A DNA stretch of 24,386 nucleotides. Source: a virus. Position numbers and translations under genes: made by a program. The notes below the pieces were generated by a model. That model was not told the DNA's origin. It saw only the letters and a list, made by a program, of their open reading frames with translations, and did not search any database. Every line of letters starts with the position of its first letter. Positions within the stretch are counted from its first letter, which is position 1. The stretch spans positions 1-24,386 of the IMG/VR virus record IMGVR_UViG_3300032291_000088; one strand, given 5' to 3'. Below, piece by piece: positions 24,271 to 24,386 of this stretch.

Positions 24271-24386
24271 ATGACTACGATCTCAGCTATACAAACGGAC
24301 TATTACGCCGTGCTCTGCGCTGACTCGCAGATCACAGAGGACAACCTAGTAAGTACCTCGACTAGTACACCCAAGATCGTCGAGGT
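24271..24386 (+). CDS. Proteasome beta-subunit/HslV-like Ntn hydrolase (3' truncated by window)
   Basis: Only 38 complete codons are visible: MTTISAIQTDYYAVLCADSQ then ITEDNLVSTSTSTPKIVE. After removal of Met the protein would start with Thr-Thr-Ile, and Asp falls exactly at position 17 in an ADSQxT context; a Lys-Ile follows at 34, one residue from the canonical Lys33. Thr1, Asp17 and Lys33 are the catalytic residues of proteasome beta and HslV proteases. There is no propeptide, so Met removal alone would free the nucleophile, as in HslV. The host may have its own proteasome (Actinobacteria often do). The role in infection is unknown: protein turnover, capsid maturation or host takeover are possibilities. 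The gene runs past the window end. Confidence 0.7.
   Translation, partial: MTTISAIQTDYYAVLCADSQITEDNLVSTSTSTPKIVE

Overview
The window is the late (virion and lysis) region of a tailed double-stranded DNA bacteriophage, opening inside the portal gene and closing inside a gene on the far side of the late operon. Most likely host: a low-to-mid GC actinobacterium, possibly a freshwater Nanopelagicales-type lineage. This is an inference from the modest GC (estimated by eye, not computed), the small CPCGS...CxxC protein that I associate with actinobacteriophages, the proteasome beta-like protein at the right edge, and two apparently leaderless promoters, a style common in Actinobacteria. No integrase, repressor, tRNA or CRISPR array is visible.

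Layout, left to right, all on + until 23767. (1) 3-1242: end of portal and three small unknown genes. (2) 1242-9836: four large virion-associated genes, including a 1610-residue protein and a LysM protein. They lie between portal and scaffold, where a long-tailed phage would not put its tape measure. (3) 9965-11398: acidic scaffold-like protein and major capsid protein, with a stable hairpin on each side of the pair. (4) 11458-13431: two small head-associated proteins, four very basic microproteins, and two short conserved phage proteins. (5) 13428-16612: a collagen-like fibre, a second fibre and two short helper genes. (6) 16627-18257: two glycosyltransferases (GT25-like and GT2-like). (7) 18244-22893: adaptor-like protein, two fibre or appendage proteins and a 656-residue nozzle-like protein. 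(8) 22893-23767: lysis cassette (membrane protein, M15 peptidase, holin-like protein) ending at a strong intrinsic terminator. (9) 23893-24386: a minus-strand zinc-ribbon gene and a plus-strand proteasome beta-like gene, fired divergently from a 69-base region that carries one palindrome midway between two -10 boxes.

No tape measure, tail tube, sheath or tail-terminator gene is seen. Large internal-protein-like genes plus adaptor-like and nozzle-like genes suggest podovirus morphology (inference). Most late genes overlap or abut (ATGA, TAATG, TGATG junctions), so translation is probably coupled along one or a few long transcripts. The most interesting leads are: the proteasome beta-like N-terminus with Thr1, Asp17 and Lys in register; the divergent leaderless promoter pair with a shared central palindrome; and a Thr-rich collagen fibre in the same operon as a GT25-family enzyme, the family that includes animal collagen galactosyltransferases.
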